Source: Oscillospiraceae bacterium
Lineage (GTDB): Bacteria; Bacillota; Clostridia; Oscillospirales; Oscillospiraceae
DNA: 64,000 bases
Direction: 5' to 3'
NCBI GenBank assembly: GCA_017540645.1
Contig: JAFYAQ010000001.1
Coordinates: forward strand, 50,696 to 114,695
In this document: one piece after another, positions 16,216-25,291 of the stretch
Numbering within the stretch: position 1 is the first letter of the stretch
Layout of the letters: every line of letters starts with the position of its first letter
The notes under the pieces: generated by a model
The model's input: only the letters and a program-made list of their open reading frames with translations
What the model was told of the DNA's origin: nothing
Databases searched by the model: none
Position numbers and translations under genes: made by a program

Positions 16216-17583
16216 ATGGACTATACAAATCTGCTGCGTGACTCCAGCGGAAAGCTCTCCCGGGTGGGCGTGATCGGCGCAACAAAGGGCTACGGCTACA
16301 CGCTGCTGGCCCAGATCCCGACCGTCGCGCACATGGTGCTGCGGGCTGTCTGCTCCCGCCATGTGGAGGAATGCCGTGACGTTCTTCTGGAGATCGGTTA
16401 TGACGAGGCGAAGATCGTGGAATGCCGGAGCGCGGAGGAGGTCCGCGCCGCCGCGGAGGACGCCATCATCATCACGCCGGATTACCGGCTGGTCATGGAC
16501 TGCGGCATCACCGCCATGGTGGAGTGCACCGGCAACACGAAGGTCAGCTCCGACGCCGCGATGATCGCCCTGCAGAAGGGAATCAACGTTTACATGGTCT
16601 CCAAGGAGACCGACTCCGTCTGCGGTCCTATCCTCAACCAGGTCGCCCGGGACAACGGCGCGGTCTACGCGCTGGTCAACGGCGATCAGCCCAGGAACCT
16701 GCTGGATCTGTACAGCTGGGCACAGCTGCTGGGCCTGGAGGTGGTCTGCGCGGGGAAATCCAGCGAGTACGATTTTGTCTGGGACCGGGACAGCGGCTCC
16801 TTTACCTACCGGGACGGCGCCCACGAGAGCGAGGACCTGCCGGAGCTGGCGGAGTTCTGGCACTATCAGGGCCGCCAGACCCTGGCCGGGCGGGACCGCC
16901 TTCTGCAGAAGTACCGGGAGGTCATCTCCGCGGACCTTTGCGAGATGAACCTGGTGTCCAACGTCACGGGCCTGGAACCGGCCACCGCCTTTTTGAATTA
17001 CCCCATTGCCAAGGTCTCCGAGCTGGCCGACATCTTTATCCCCAAAGAGGATGGCGGCATTCTGGAGCAGACCGGCGTGGTGGACGTGTTCTACAACCTG
17101 CGGGAGACGGACGAGGCCAGCTTCTGCGGCGGCGAGTTCATCGTAGTGCGCTGCAAAAATGAGAAAATGTGGGAGATCCTTGCCGGGAAGGGCCATGTGA
17201 TGAGCAAAAACGGCAAGTACTGCTGCATCTACCATCCCTATCACTTCATGGGTCTGGAGACCCCCGGCAGCATCCTGCTGGGCGATCTTATGGGGATCGG
17301 CTGCCATCCCGAGTGCCGCCAGGTCACGATCATGGCCGGCGTGGCCGACCGGGATCTGCCCGCCGGGACGGAGCTGAAGGTCTACGGCCACCACCATCAG
17401 ATCGACGGCCTGACGCCGGAGCTGCTGGTCCGCCGGAGCGTGGGCGACGCGGCCCCCTTCTACCTGCTCAACGGCGCAGTCTTGCAAAACGAGGTGAAGA
17501 AGGGCGAGCCCGTCACCCTCCGGGACGTGAATCTGTCCGGCCTCTCCACCTACGAGCTCTTCCAAAAGGGCCTGGCGCTGTAA
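16216..17583 (+). CDS. NAD(P)-dependent homoserine-dehydrogenase-like oxidoreductase with SAF domain
   Basis: The 455-aa protein has an N-terminal Rossmann fold (SRVGVIGATKGYG, about 15-27), then an EC(T)GNTK segment and MVSKETDS typical of homoserine-dehydrogenase-like proteins. The C-terminus (about 355-455) is a SAF-type domain (ADRDLPAGTELKVYG...). Proteins of this architecture are often mislabelled as FlgA homologues. They occur beside DUF1537 kinases and acid-sugar genes. It may oxidise the hydroxy acid that otnK then phosphorylates, which would supply the missing dehydrogenase step; this is inference. RBS CGGAGGA, third gene of the sigma-54 operon. Confidence 0.78.
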   Translation: MDYTNLLRDSSGKLSRVGVIGATKGYGYTLLAQIPTVAHMVLRAVCSRHVEECRDVLLEIGYDEAKIVECRSAEEVRAAAEDAIIITPDYRLVMDCGITAMVECTGNTKVSSDAAMIALQKGINVYMVSKETDSVCGPILNQVARDNGAVYALVNGDQPRNLLDLYSWAQLLGLEVVCAGKSSEYDFVWDRDSGSFTYRDGAHESEDLPELAEFWHYQGRQTLAGRDRLLQKYREVISADLCEMNLVSNVTGLEPATAFLNYPIAKVSELADIFIPKEDGGILEQTGVVDVFYNLRETDEASFCGGEFIVVRCKNEKMWEILAGKGHVMSKNGKYCCIYHPYHFMGLETPGSILLGDLMGIGCHPECRQVTIMAGVADRDLPAGTELKVYGHHHQIDGLTPELLVRRSVGDAAPFYLLNGAVLQNEVKKGEPVTLRDVNLSGLSTYELFQKGLAL

Positions 17584-17603
17584 AAAACACAACAAAACGC
17601 ATG

Positions 17604-17639
17604 GCGGCGGATGACCAACTGGGTTATCCGCCGCTTTTT
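17604..17639 (+). terminator. Rho-independent terminator of the sigma-54 operon
   Basis: The 9-bp stem GCGGCGGAT / ATCCGCCGC with a 13-nt loop is followed by TTTTT, 20 bp after the oxidoreductase stop codon. Confidence 0.85.
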
Positions 17640-17655
17640 CCGAATTGTTTGCAGA

Positions 17656-19008
17656 TCATCGCGCCCTGCGGGCGTAGCCGTTGGGGATGTTCATGGCCTC
17701 CCGGTATTTTGCCACGGTCCGGCGGGAGACGGGACAGCCTTCCTGGCGCATCCGCTCGCACAGCTCCTGATCGGACAGGGGTGCGGAGCGGTCCTCTTCG
17801 TCGATGAGCCGGCGCAGCAGGGTCTGGGCGGCCACGGCGCTGAGAGAGCCCGTCCCCTCTGCGGACGCGCTCTGGGAGAAAAAGAAGGAGAGGGGAAACA
17901 GCCCGTAGCTGCACTGCAGATATTTTGCGCGGGCCGTCCGGCTGACGGTGGAGACGTGGACGCCCAGCTGCCGGGCCACGTCCTCCATGCGCAGCGGCGC
18001 CAGCGCCTGCCGGCCGTACAGAAAGAAGTTCCTCTGTCTTTCCGTCAGAATCTCGGCGCAGCGCAGCAGCGTCTGCTTCCGCCGCTGGATACCCTGACGG
18101 ACGAATTCCGCCTGCTGCAGCTTTTCCTGCAGATACTGCCGGACTTCCGGCTCCGGGGAAGTGCGCAGCAGCTCCAGATAGGCCCGGTTGAGAGTGAAGG
18201 CGGGGGCATCCCCTTCCTCGGTACGCACGGTCAGCCGGTCGCCCTGCCGCTCCACGATCACGTCCGGGAAGCAGTAGGGCGTGGGGGCGTCGTGGGGAAA
18301 GGCCGCGCCGGGCCGCGGGTCAAGGGAGCAGATCTGCTCTTTGATCTCCGCCACCGTCTGCACCGGGACCCCCAGGGCCCGGGCGATGCTGCGGTAGTTG
18401 CCCTTGGCCAGGGCGTCCAGATGATGGCGCGCGACGCAGACGGCCGCCTCTCCGGCGCCGCTGCGCTCCAGCTGCAGGGCGAGACAGTCGGACAGATCCG
18501 CCGCGCCCACCCCCGCCGGGTCCAGCGCCCGCAGGGCGCTGTGCGCCTGCCGGAGGAGGTCCTCCTCCAGACCGGTCTCCTCCTTCAGCGTCGGCAGGTC
18601 CACGCGCAGATAGCCGTCGTCCTCCAGCCAGGCCACCAGCAGCCGCGCCGCCGCCAGCAGGTCGGCGTCCAGCCCGGCGGCGTCCAGCTGCCGCAGCAAA
18701 TGGGTGCGGAGCGTCTCTTCCAGCCCCCCGTCCGTTCCCACCAGCATCAGCGGGTCGAATTCCTCCTCGCCTATGTCTCCGGGCCGGTAGTTGTGGGGAT
18801 CGGTCTCCTCCAACCAGCGCAGGCGCTCCAGCAGCGGGTGCTCCCCGGCGGGGGGCGGCGCGGGTGGCTCGGCCGGCTCGATCAGGGGGTTTTCCAGCGC
18901 CAGCTCCTGCACATAGTCGCTCAGCTCCGCCGTATTCATCTGCAGGATCGTAACGTAGGCCAGCTGCTGCTGGGTCAGCTGCTGTGACTGCTGCTGTGCA
19001 AGTTCCAT
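17656..19008 (-). CDS. rpoN: RNA polymerase sigma-54 factor
   Basis: The 450-aa protein is of normal length for RpoN. The Gln/Leu-rich region I (residues 1-50, MELAQQQSQQLTQQQLAYV) contacts activators. A proline/acid-rich region II (about 52-95), the core-binding domain, and the HTH containing VARQLGVHVSTVSR follow. The C-terminal RpoN box reads RRTVAKYREAMNIPNG, with the ARRTVAKYR core that reads the -24 element. Its position next to a sigma-54 activator and a sigma-54 promoter suggests that it serves this locus in particular. It has its own sigma-A promoter. Confidence 0.95.
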   Translation of the reverse strand: MELAQQQSQQLTQQQLAYVTILQMNTAELSDYVQELALENPLIEPAEPPAPPPAGEHPLLERLRWLEETDPHNYRPGDIGEEEFDPLMLVGTDGGLEETLRTHLLRQLDAAGLDADLLAAARLLVAWLEDDGYLRVDLPTLKEETGLEEDLLRQAHSALRALDPAGVGAADLSDCLALQLERSGAGEAAVCVARHHLDALAKGNYRSIARALGVPVQTVAEIKEQICSLDPRPGAAFPHDAPTPYCFPDVIVERQGDRLTVRTEEGDAPAFTLNRAYLELLRTSPEPEVRQYLQEKLQQAEFVRQGIQRRKQTLLRCAEILTERQRNFFLYGRQALAPLRMEDVARQLGVHVSTVSRTARAKYLQCSYGLFPLSFFFSQSASAEGTGSLSAVAAQTLLRRLIDEEDRSAPLSDQELCERMRQEGCPVSRRTVAKYREAMNIPNGYARRAR

Positions 19009-19083
19009 CGGGCGCCCCCCTTCCCTGCGTGCTGCCGGATCGTCCCGGGTTTTTCCCGCCGCGAAAGCCCCGCGGCTGCCTCA

Positions 19084-19112
19084 AATTTAGCAAAATCAAC
19101 GCCGGGTGTCAA
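19084..19112 (-). promoter_or_regulatory. Sigma-A promoter of rpoN
   Basis: On the minus strand TTGACA (19112-19107) and TAAATT (19089-19084) are 17 bp apart, about 75 bp upstream of the rpoN start. Confidence 0.65.
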
Positions 19113-19209
19113 CCGTCCCGCCCGGGATCGGCGCGGAGCTTCCGGGTGGACGGGGAAGCTTCGGTATGCTATGATAAGGACAATCGAAGCAAGGACGGGA
19201 GGACTCCCT

Positions 19210-20886
19210 ATGGAACGCAAATGGTGGCACGGCAAGACCGCCTATCAGATCTACCCCAAGAGCTTCTGCGACTCCGACGGCGACGGGATCGGCGATCTGC
19301 AGGGCATTATTTCCAAGCTGGACTACCTGCAGGAACTGGGGGTGGAGATCGTCTGGCTCTCCCCGGTCTACCGCTCGCCCCTGGTGGATCAGGGTTACGA
19401 TATCTCCGACTATTACAGCATCGACCCCCGCTTCGGCAGCATGGCGGACATGGACGAGCTGATCGCGCGGGCCCAGGAGCACGGGATCTCCATTGTGATG
19501 GACCTGGTGGTCAACCATTGCTCGGACGAGCATGAATGGTTCCGCCGGGCCTGTCAGAACCCGGAGGGGCCCTACGGGCGGTTCTTCTACATCCGCGACT
19601 GGCACGAGGGGGAACCCCTGCCCTGCAACTGGCGCAGCTACTTCGGCGGCCCCTGCTGGGACCTGCTGCCGGGCCATACGGACAAGATCTACTTCCACGC
19701 CTTCCACAAGCGGCAGCCGGATCTCAACTGGGAGAACCCCGCCCTGCGGCAGGAGATCTATAAAATGATCAACTGGTGGCTCCAAAAGGGGCTGGGGGGC
19801 TTTCGCATCGACGCCATCATCAACATCAAAAAGCTGCTCCCCTTCCGGGACTTCCCCGCCGACCGGGACGACGGGCTGTGCGCCATCCAGACCATGCTGG
19901 CCCGGGCCGAGGGCGTGAAGGACTTCCTCCAGGAGCTGGTCCGGGAGACCTTCCGCCGCTATGACGCCTTCACCGTGGGGGAGGTCTTTGACGAGAAGCC
20001 GGAGGATCTGCCTCAGATCATCGGCGAGAACGGCTTTTTTTCCAGCATGTTCGACTTCTCCCAGAAGCTGCTCGGCCAGGACCGGCGGGGCTGGTATCTC
20101 TGCCGGCGGCCCACGGCGGAGGAATATAAAAAGGCGGCCTTCGCCGCTCAGGCCAAGGCCGCAAACATCGGTTTTTACTCCAACATCATCGAAAACCACG
20201 ACCAGCCCCGGGGCGTGTCCCACTATCTGCCTCAAGGGGAACGCTCCGACGCGGCGAAAAAGCTGCTGGGCGGTCTCAACTTCCTGCTGCGGGGCCTGCC
20301 CTTCCTGTATCAGGGCCAGGAGATCGGCATGGAAAACCGGGACGACTGGACCCTGGCGGAGTTTGACGATATCGGCACGCTGGACCAGTACCGGGTGGCC
20401 CTGCGCGCGGGCTGCCGCCCGGAGCAGGCGTTGGCGGCCTTGGCCCACTATTCCCGGGACAACGCCCGCACGCCCTTCCAGTGGGACGGAAGCGAGGGGG
20501 CGGGCTTCAGCGCCGGAACGCCCTGGATGCCCCTGCACCCAAACTACCGTCAGCTCAACCTGGCCGGGCAGCGGGGCCGCCCGGACTCCGTCTATGAGTT
20601 CTACCGCCGCCTGATCGCCCTGCGCCGGAGCCCGGACTACGCCGAGACCCTGGTCTACGGGGAGACCTTGCCCTGGCTGTCCGAACAGCACAACCTGATG
20701 GCCTATCTGCGCCGGGGGGAGAGAACGCTGCTGGTGGCGGGGAATTTCCAGGCCGAAGAGCAGGATATGCTCCTGCCCGGGCCGGTGCGCGCCCTGCTGC
20801 TCAATAATCTGGAGTCCTTCTCCCAAAACGGGGAGAGCGTGCATCTCCTCCCCTGGCAGCTGCTGGTGCTGGAGCTGGAGGAATAA
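19210..20886 (+). CDS. GH13 alpha-glucosidase (oligo-1,6-glucosidase / dextran glucosidase type)
   Basis: The ATG at 19210 has GGGAGGA 6-7 nt upstream; the open frame starts earlier but without support. The 558-aa size is normal for the family. It has the family's opening AYQIYPKSFCDSDGDGIGDLQGI, the nucleophile in GGFRIDA (Asp near 199), the acid/base in VGEVFD (Glu near 258) and the transition-state Asp in ENHDQPR (about 331). This subfamily hydrolyses alpha-1,6 or alpha-1,4 ends of short oligosaccharides, sucrose or trehalose-6-phosphate in the cytoplasm; no signal peptide is seen. A weak promoter with a TATGAT -10 (19170-19175) lies upstream. No sugar transporter is adjacent. Confidence 0.9.
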   Translation: MERKWWHGKTAYQIYPKSFCDSDGDGIGDLQGIISKLDYLQELGVEIVWLSPVYRSPLVDQGYDISDYYSIDPRFGSMADMDELIARAQEHGISIVMDLVVNHCSDEHEWFRRACQNPEGPYGRFFYIRDWHEGEPLPCNWRSYFGGPCWDLLPGHTDKIYFHAFHKRQPDLNWENPALRQEIYKMINWWLQKGLGGFRIDAIINIKKLLPFRDFPADRDDGLCAIQTMLARAEGVKDFLQELVRETFRRYDAFTVGEVFDEKPEDLPQIIGENGFFSSMFDFSQKLLGQDRRGWYLCRRPTAEEYKKAAFAAQAKAANIGFYSNIIENHDQPRGVSHYLPQGERSDAAKKLLGGLNFLLRGLPFLYQGQEIGMENRDDWTLAEFDDIGTLDQYRVALRAGCRPEQALAALAHYSRDNARTPFQWDGSEGAGFSAGTPWMPLHPNYRQLNLAGQRGRPDSVYEFYRRLIALRRSPDYAETLVYGETLPWLSEQHNLMAYLRRGERTLLVAGNFQAEEQDMLLPGPVRALLLNNLESFSQNGESVHLLPWQLLVLELEE

Positions 20887-20893
20887 AGACGGC

Positions 20894-22492
20894 TCAGAAT
20901 ACGCGGATGGCTCGGCCGGAGCTCTTCAGGGCCTCCTGATCCAGCTCGCCGTCGGAGAGCACCAGCCGGCCGTTGATGAACAGCTTTTCGATGCCGAAGG
21001 ACTGTTCCCGATCCGGCGTGGCCCGGCGGAGCTCGTCCTCGTCAAAGACGGTGAGGTCGGCGAAAAAGCCCTCCTTCACATAGCCCCGCTCCGGCAGCAT
21101 GAAGCGGTCGGCGATGGCGCCCGTCATGCGGCGGACGGTGTTGGGCAGGGTGTCCCCGGTCCCCAGCAGGGAGTCCCGCAGGAACTTGGGGTAGCAGTCG
21201 TAGATCGCCGGATTCTGCACCCCGTGATCCTCCACCCAGGCGTCCGTCATATACAGGCAGTTTTCGTTTTTCTCAAATTCGGAGATGATCTCCGGCGTGG
21301 AGTAGGGGCCCATATTCACCCGGCCGCCGAAGTGGCTGACCTCGCAGAGCATCAGATAGGCGTCCAGGTCGCTCATGCCCTCCTCCCGGGCGATCTGGTG
21401 GACGGACTTCCCTTCAAAGCGCTCATAGCCCGGGCCCATGTACGCCGCCACGATATCCTTAAAGCCGAAACCCAGGAGCAGGCTGCTGGCCTTGACCAGC
21501 GCCGCCAGCTTCAAGCGGGTGAGCGGCTTTTTCTTTTCCTCGGCGCTCATGCTCCGGTACCAGTCGGGCAGGATCACCGTGATCACGGACACGCCCAGGG
21601 TCTCGTTGTAAATATCGAACATGACGTCCGTACCGCCGGCGCGGAGCTCGTTTATCATCTCCAGGATCTCGTCCTTATACCGGAAGGAGCTGCGCCCCAC
21701 AAAAATGGCGTGGGAATACTGCAGCTTCAGGGGCGTCCCTTTGGCGATCTCCACCAGCTCGTCAAAGGCCCGCAGGATATGCGCCCGGCCCAGCAGCTGG
21801 GGGTAGGCCATGGAGACCTTGGATTCCGCCCGGGGGTGCACCGTCAGAGGCTTGTTGTATTTGACACACAGCCGGGCCAGCCTGCGCTGCTCCTCCACGT
21901 CGGCGTACAGGCCGGGGTCGTACATCATGCCCAGGGAGAGCCCCGCCGCCCCCTGCTGCAGGGCCTTTTCCAGAATGGCGAGCATCCGCTCCTCTTCCTC
22001 CGACGTCAGCTTGCGGTTCACGCTGCCGGACACCGCCGCCCGGGCCGTGCAGTGCCCGGCCAGCACGCTGAGATTGCAGGGCATGTTCCCGTCCACCGCA
22101 TTGAAAAACTCGTCCAGCGTCCCGTAAGCCCCCGTGGTATCCTCAAAGCGGAACAGGCCCGCGCCCATCACGTCCATGTGCGGGCAGTCCGGCTCAAAGC
22201 CGATGGCGGAAACGCCGCAGTTCCCGGCCACGAAGGTGGCGATCCCCTGGCGGATAAAAGGCGCAAAGTAGGGCAGCGGCTCCTTTTTGATGGCGAACCA
22301 GTCGTTGTGGGAGTGGCCGTCGATGAAGCCCGGGGCCAGAGATTTGCCCCCCAGGTCATAGACCCGGTCCGCCTCCTCCGTGATGGACTCCCCCAGGCGA
22401 AGGATCCGGTCGTCTTCGATCAGCACGTCCCCCATAAAGGGAGCGCTCCCGGTCCCGTCGTAGATCCTGGCGTTTTTTATGAGCTGCTTCAT
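20894..22492 (-). CDS. D-aminoacylase / N-acyl-D-amino-acid deacylase-family amidohydrolase
   Basis: The 532-aa protein has the family layout: a small N-terminal sandwich (MKQLIKNARIYDGTGS), the metal motif GFIDGHSHND (about 57-66) and the GNCGVS segment containing the bridging Cys characteristic of D-aminoacylases. A large TIM-barrel and a closing sandwich (GYVKEGFFADLTVFDED) follow. These zinc enzymes remove acyl groups from N-acyl-D-amino acids, or act on related N-acyl or N-carbamoyl substrates. Only 7 bp separate its stop from that of the convergent glucosidase gene, so the two transcripts may overlap. Confidence 0.87.
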   Translation of the reverse strand: MKQLIKNARIYDGTGSAPFMGDVLIEDDRILRLGESITEEADRVYDLGGKSLAPGFIDGHSHNDWFAIKKEPLPYFAPFIRQGIATFVAGNCGVSAIGFEPDCPHMDVMGAGLFRFEDTTGAYGTLDEFFNAVDGNMPCNLSVLAGHCTARAAVSGSVNRKLTSEEEERMLAILEKALQQGAAGLSLGMMYDPGLYADVEEQRRLARLCVKYNKPLTVHPRAESKVSMAYPQLLGRAHILRAFDELVEIAKGTPLKLQYSHAIFVGRSSFRYKDEILEMINELRAGGTDVMFDIYNETLGVSVITVILPDWYRSMSAEEKKKPLTRLKLAALVKASSLLLGFGFKDIVAAYMGPGYERFEGKSVHQIAREEGMSDLDAYLMLCEVSHFGGRVNMGPYSTPEIISEFEKNENCLYMTDAWVEDHGVQNPAIYDCYPKFLRDSLLGTGDTLPNTVRRMTGAIADRFMLPERGYVKEGFFADLTVFDEDELRRATPDREQSFGIEKLFINGRLVLSDGELDQEALKSSGRAIRVF

Positions 22493-22658
22493 TTGGTTAT
22501 GCTCCTTTGTCTTGTTGTTTATATCCAGATTTTTATCTTATCACATGTCCGCCGATTCTGCACGGTTTTTTCGGGCCGGGCGGCAATGCGGCGGCAAAAG
22601 CGATTTTCCCTCCGCAAGGAAGGCAAAAAAGCCCCGGCGCCGCTCCGGCCTTGTTCCC

Positions 22659-22687
22659 TTGACAAGGCCCCGGCGGGCCGATATACT
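22659..22687 (+). promoter_or_regulatory. Strong sigma-A promoter of the Cys-rich membrane protein gene
   Basis: TTGACA (22659-22664) and TATACT (22682-22687) are 17 bp apart. The transcript would have an ~90-nt leader with a possible hairpin, CCCCTCA (22704-22710) with TGAGGGG (22732-22738), followed by TTTCATT. Confidence 0.75.
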
Positions 22688-22780
22688 TACTATAACATCA
22701 TACCCCCTCATCATCATGATCACGCGGATGGTGAGGGGTTTCATTGATTTGCAAAGCCGCGCCGGAAGGAGGCAGGGTCT

Positions 22781-23554
22781 GTGAAAGCGAAACGGCTCAG
22801 CAGCGTCAGCCTGCTACACTATATCCGTCTGGTTTATCGTTCGGTCCTGTTTATCCTCCTGCTGATCGGGTATATCTCCTACCGGCTGCAGCGGGGCGGC
22901 GAGATCACCTCGGCCATCGAACAGCAGCCCGTGCTGCTGGCGGTCACCTGGGCGATATTCGCTGTGGAGATGCTGCTGCGCTTTTTCCCCTCCCGGCTGG
23001 AGAGCCCCGGCTGCCAGAAGCAGTTCAAAAGAAATTACATCAAGTCCGGCCAGACGGAGATCGTCATCGCGGATAACAACGCCACGGTGCTGGTGGCCCT
23101 GGTCTGGATCGTTTTCAACGGGATCTTCGGCGCCCTGCGGCTGATGGATATCCTGGACGACGGCATCATGATCCTGCTGTGCAGCGCCTATTCCGTGTGC
23201 GACATGATCTGCATCCTCTTCTTCTGCCCGTTCCAGAGCTGGTTCATGAAAAACAAGTGCTGCGGCACCTGCCGCATCTATAACTGGGACTACGCCATGA
23301 TGTTCACGCCGCTGTTCTTCGTCAAGCGCGCCTACGCCTGGAGCCTGCTGGCCCTGTCCGTGGCGCTGCTGCTGCGCTGGGAGATCGCGGTCTTCCGTTA
23401 TCCGGAGCGCTTTTCCGAGAACACCAACGACTATCTGAAATGCCGGAACTGCACGGAAAAGCTCTGCGCTCACAAAAAGCAGCTGCGCCGCCTGTGGGCG
23501 GAGGTCGAGGAATACACGGCCAAGCGGATCCGGTTTTTGAAAGACAAGCTGTGA
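22781..23554 (+). CDS. Uncharacterised membrane protein with two cysteine clusters
   Basis: The 257-aa protein is not recognised as a named family. It has about five to six hydrophobic segments (about 19-37, 47-65, 103-120, 127-150, 170-203) and basic ends. Two Cys groups stand out: NKCCGTC (about 158-164), in a cytosolic-type loop between helices, and CRNCTEKLCAHKK (about 219-231) in the hydrophilic tail. Together they give C-C-x-x-C and C-x-x-C-x(4)-C-x-H patterns that could hold a metal or Fe-S cluster. A strong promoter precedes it and it is probably transcribed alone or with the following acetyltransferase. Confidence 0.75.
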   Translation: MKAKRLSSVSLLHYIRLVYRSVLFILLLIGYISYRLQRGGEITSAIEQQPVLLAVTWAIFAVEMLLRFFPSRLESPGCQKQFKRNYIKSGQTEIVIADNNATVLVALVWIVFNGIFGALRLMDILDDGIMILLCSAYSVCDMICILFFCPFQSWFMKNKCCGTCRIYNWDYAMMFTPLFFVKRAYAWSLLALSVALLLRWEIAVFRYPERFSENTNDYLKCRNCTEKLCAHKKQLRRLWAEVEEYTAKRIRFLKDKL

Positions 23555-23641
23555 TCGCCCCGGGCGGGCAAAGGACCGGCGGGGCTTTTCGATCTGTCAG
23601 GGAAAGGGTGATACGCCATCGATCCATGGGAGAACTGCGAG

Positions 23642-24106
23642 TTGGCCCGGCTGACGCGGGAGCATGACGCCGCCATGGCCGCGCTGATCCGCGAAAACCT
23701 GAAGGCCTGCCATCTGGACATCCCCGGAACGGCGTACTTTGATGAAGCTCTGGATCATCTGAGCGCCTATTATGACCGGCCGGGCCGGGCCTACTATGTC
23801 CTGCTGTCGGACGGGGTGGTCATCGGCGGCGGAGGATTTGCGGAAATCGCGGTGTTTCCAGTCTGCTGTGAGCTTCAAAAGCTGTATCTTGCCGATCGGG
23901 TGAAGGGGCTTGGCCTTGGCCGCCGGCTTCTGGCCTTTATAGAAGACCGCGCCAGAGAGTGCGGCTACCGGCAAATGTATCTGGAGACCCATCATGTGCT
24001 GGTCCCGGCGATCCGTCTGTATGAAAAGGACGGGTTCGAGGAGATCGGTCGGCCGGAGGGCGTGGTCCACGGCACCATGGACCGGTTCTTCCGAAAGGCG
24101 CTGTAA
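23642..24106 (+). CDS. GNAT-family N-acetyltransferase
   Basis: About 154 aa are visible from a TTG at 23642. The frame is open back to 23612 and reads sensibly (AIDPWENCEL) but contains no ATG, GTG or TTG there; a GGGAAAGGG sequence lies upstream, so the real start may be an ATC near 23618. The acetyl-CoA motif A is intact (LADRVKGLGLGRRLL, about 83-97), followed by YLETHHVLVPAIRLYEKDGFE. The family acetylates amino groups of small molecules, antibiotics or proteins; the substrate is unknown. Confidence 0.8.
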   Translation: MARLTREHDAAMAALIRENLKACHLDIPGTAYFDEALDHLSAYYDRPGRAYYVLLSDGVVIGGGGFAEIAVFPVCCELQKLYLADRVKGLGLGRRLLAFIEDRARECGYRQMYLETHHVLVPAIRLYEKDGFEEIGRPEGVVHGTMDRFFRKAL

Positions 24107-24160
24107 ACACCTCTGTTTCGTGGGGGCCGGGTGTTTTGAAAAACGCAAAAACATGATCAA

Positions 24161-24208
24161 AAAGCCCAAGGGAGGCGCTTCGGACGGAAGCGCCTCCCTT
24201 GGGCTTTT
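24161..24208. terminator. Strong bidirectional terminator
   Basis: A perfect 20-bp stem (AAAGCCCAAGGGAGGCGCTT and its complement) with a 7-nt loop is followed by TTTTGT. It lies between the convergent acetyltransferase (+) and DUF218 (-) genes. Confidence 0.88.
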
Positions 24209-24286
24209 GTATGCGATCCTGTATGCCGTCCGGGGATGGATCGGGGCTTCGGATGCCCGAAGGCCCCTGTTCGGAAAGCCTTCCGG

Positions 24287-25246
24287 TCACTGCCCGTCCG
24301 GTGTGGGTGCGGCGTCCGGGCTGTCGGGCGTTTCCGGCCCCTCGGTGGGGAAGAAAGAGGGCAGCGAGCGGATCACATCATTGGGAAGCTCCAGGATACC
24401 GGCCATCTGAAACGCCGCGATCCGGTCTCCGGCGCGGTACATCTCCACCGACGGCTCCACATCGTAGCAGTAGTTGGCGATGCTGCGGATGTCATAGTCC
24501 TGCTCGCGGCTGTAGAGCTCTGCCAGCAGATGATAGAGGGCCTGTCCCCAGCGCATGTGATAGACGGAGGTGACGATGGTCATGGAGTGGACCCCGTTTT
24601 CCTGCATAATCCGGAAGGTGTTCACGGCGTTTTCCGCGGTGGTCATCGCGTCCTCATCGGTGTAAATCCGCGACGCCTCGATCCCGCCCTTTTCCACAAG
24701 ATAGTCCTTGATAAGCCCGGCCTCTGTGTTGTGTTCCGGGTTGTTGTCGCCGGTGGCTCCGCCGGTGCAGATGACGATCGTCCGGGGATACGCCCGGGCC
24801 GCGGCGGCGGCCGTTTCACAGCGTCCCACCAGCTCCGGCTGCATCTGCCCGTCCTCCAGCTCATATCCGAGCACGACGATGGCATGGTCGCTGCTGTCGG
24901 GGATCCCGGCCTCGGCCAGTTCCGGGGCCAGCGGGTCTCCCTGATACAGATACAGGGGGTAGTCCTCGTCCAGAAACACGTTCTCCCAGTGATCCGCCAC
25001 AGATTTGGCCAGTTGATAGTCCCTCCGGCTGACGGAGCGGATCCGCTTCAAATCCGTCTCGATCGTCTGTCGGTCTCCCTCCGCCGGGTTTTCATAGGCA
25101 TTCACCAGATCGCCGAGCAGGGTGCCGAAGTTCTCGGCGTTCCTGGCGGATACCGGGGCCTTCTCTCCCCCGGGGAGCAAAAGGATCAAAACCAGGGCGA
25201 TCACGGCGAGAGCGCTCAGCAGAATGAGCAGCGATCTTTTTTTCAT
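24287..25246 (-). CDS. DUF218 (YdcF/SanA-like) protein with N-terminal anchor
   Basis: The ATG at 25246 is chosen because AAGGAGG lies 8 nt upstream. The product has 319 aa. A single N-terminal hydrophobic segment (MKKRSLLILLSALAVIALVL) anchors it. The DUF218 core begins at about 130 (IVVLGYELEDGQMQPELVGR), with ICTGGATGDNN, the E-A segment around SRIYTDEDAMTTAENA, and VTSVYHMRWGQALY. Unlike the protein at 830-2086 it lacks the multi-helix membrane part. The family acts at the envelope; no exact reaction is established for this member. It follows the lipoprotein gene by 45 bp on the same strand. Confidence 0.85.
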   Translation of the reverse strand: MKKRSLLILLSALAVIALVLILLLPGGEKAPVSARNAENFGTLLGDLVNAYENPAEGDRQTIETDLKRIRSVSRRDYQLAKSVADHWENVFLDEDYPLYLYQGDPLAPELAEAGIPDSSDHAIVVLGYELEDGQMQPELVGRCETAAAAARAYPRTIVICTGGATGDNNPEHNTEAGLIKDYLVEKGGIEASRIYTDEDAMTTAENAVNTFRIMQENGVHSMTIVTSVYHMRWGQALYHLLAELYSREQDYDIRSIANYCYDVEPSVEMYRAGDRIAAFQMAGILELPNDVIRSLPSFFPTEGPETPDSPDAAPTPDGQ

Positions 25247-25291
25247 GATGATTCCTCCTTTGCCTGCGGGCCCGGATAAGGGCTCGTCCAT

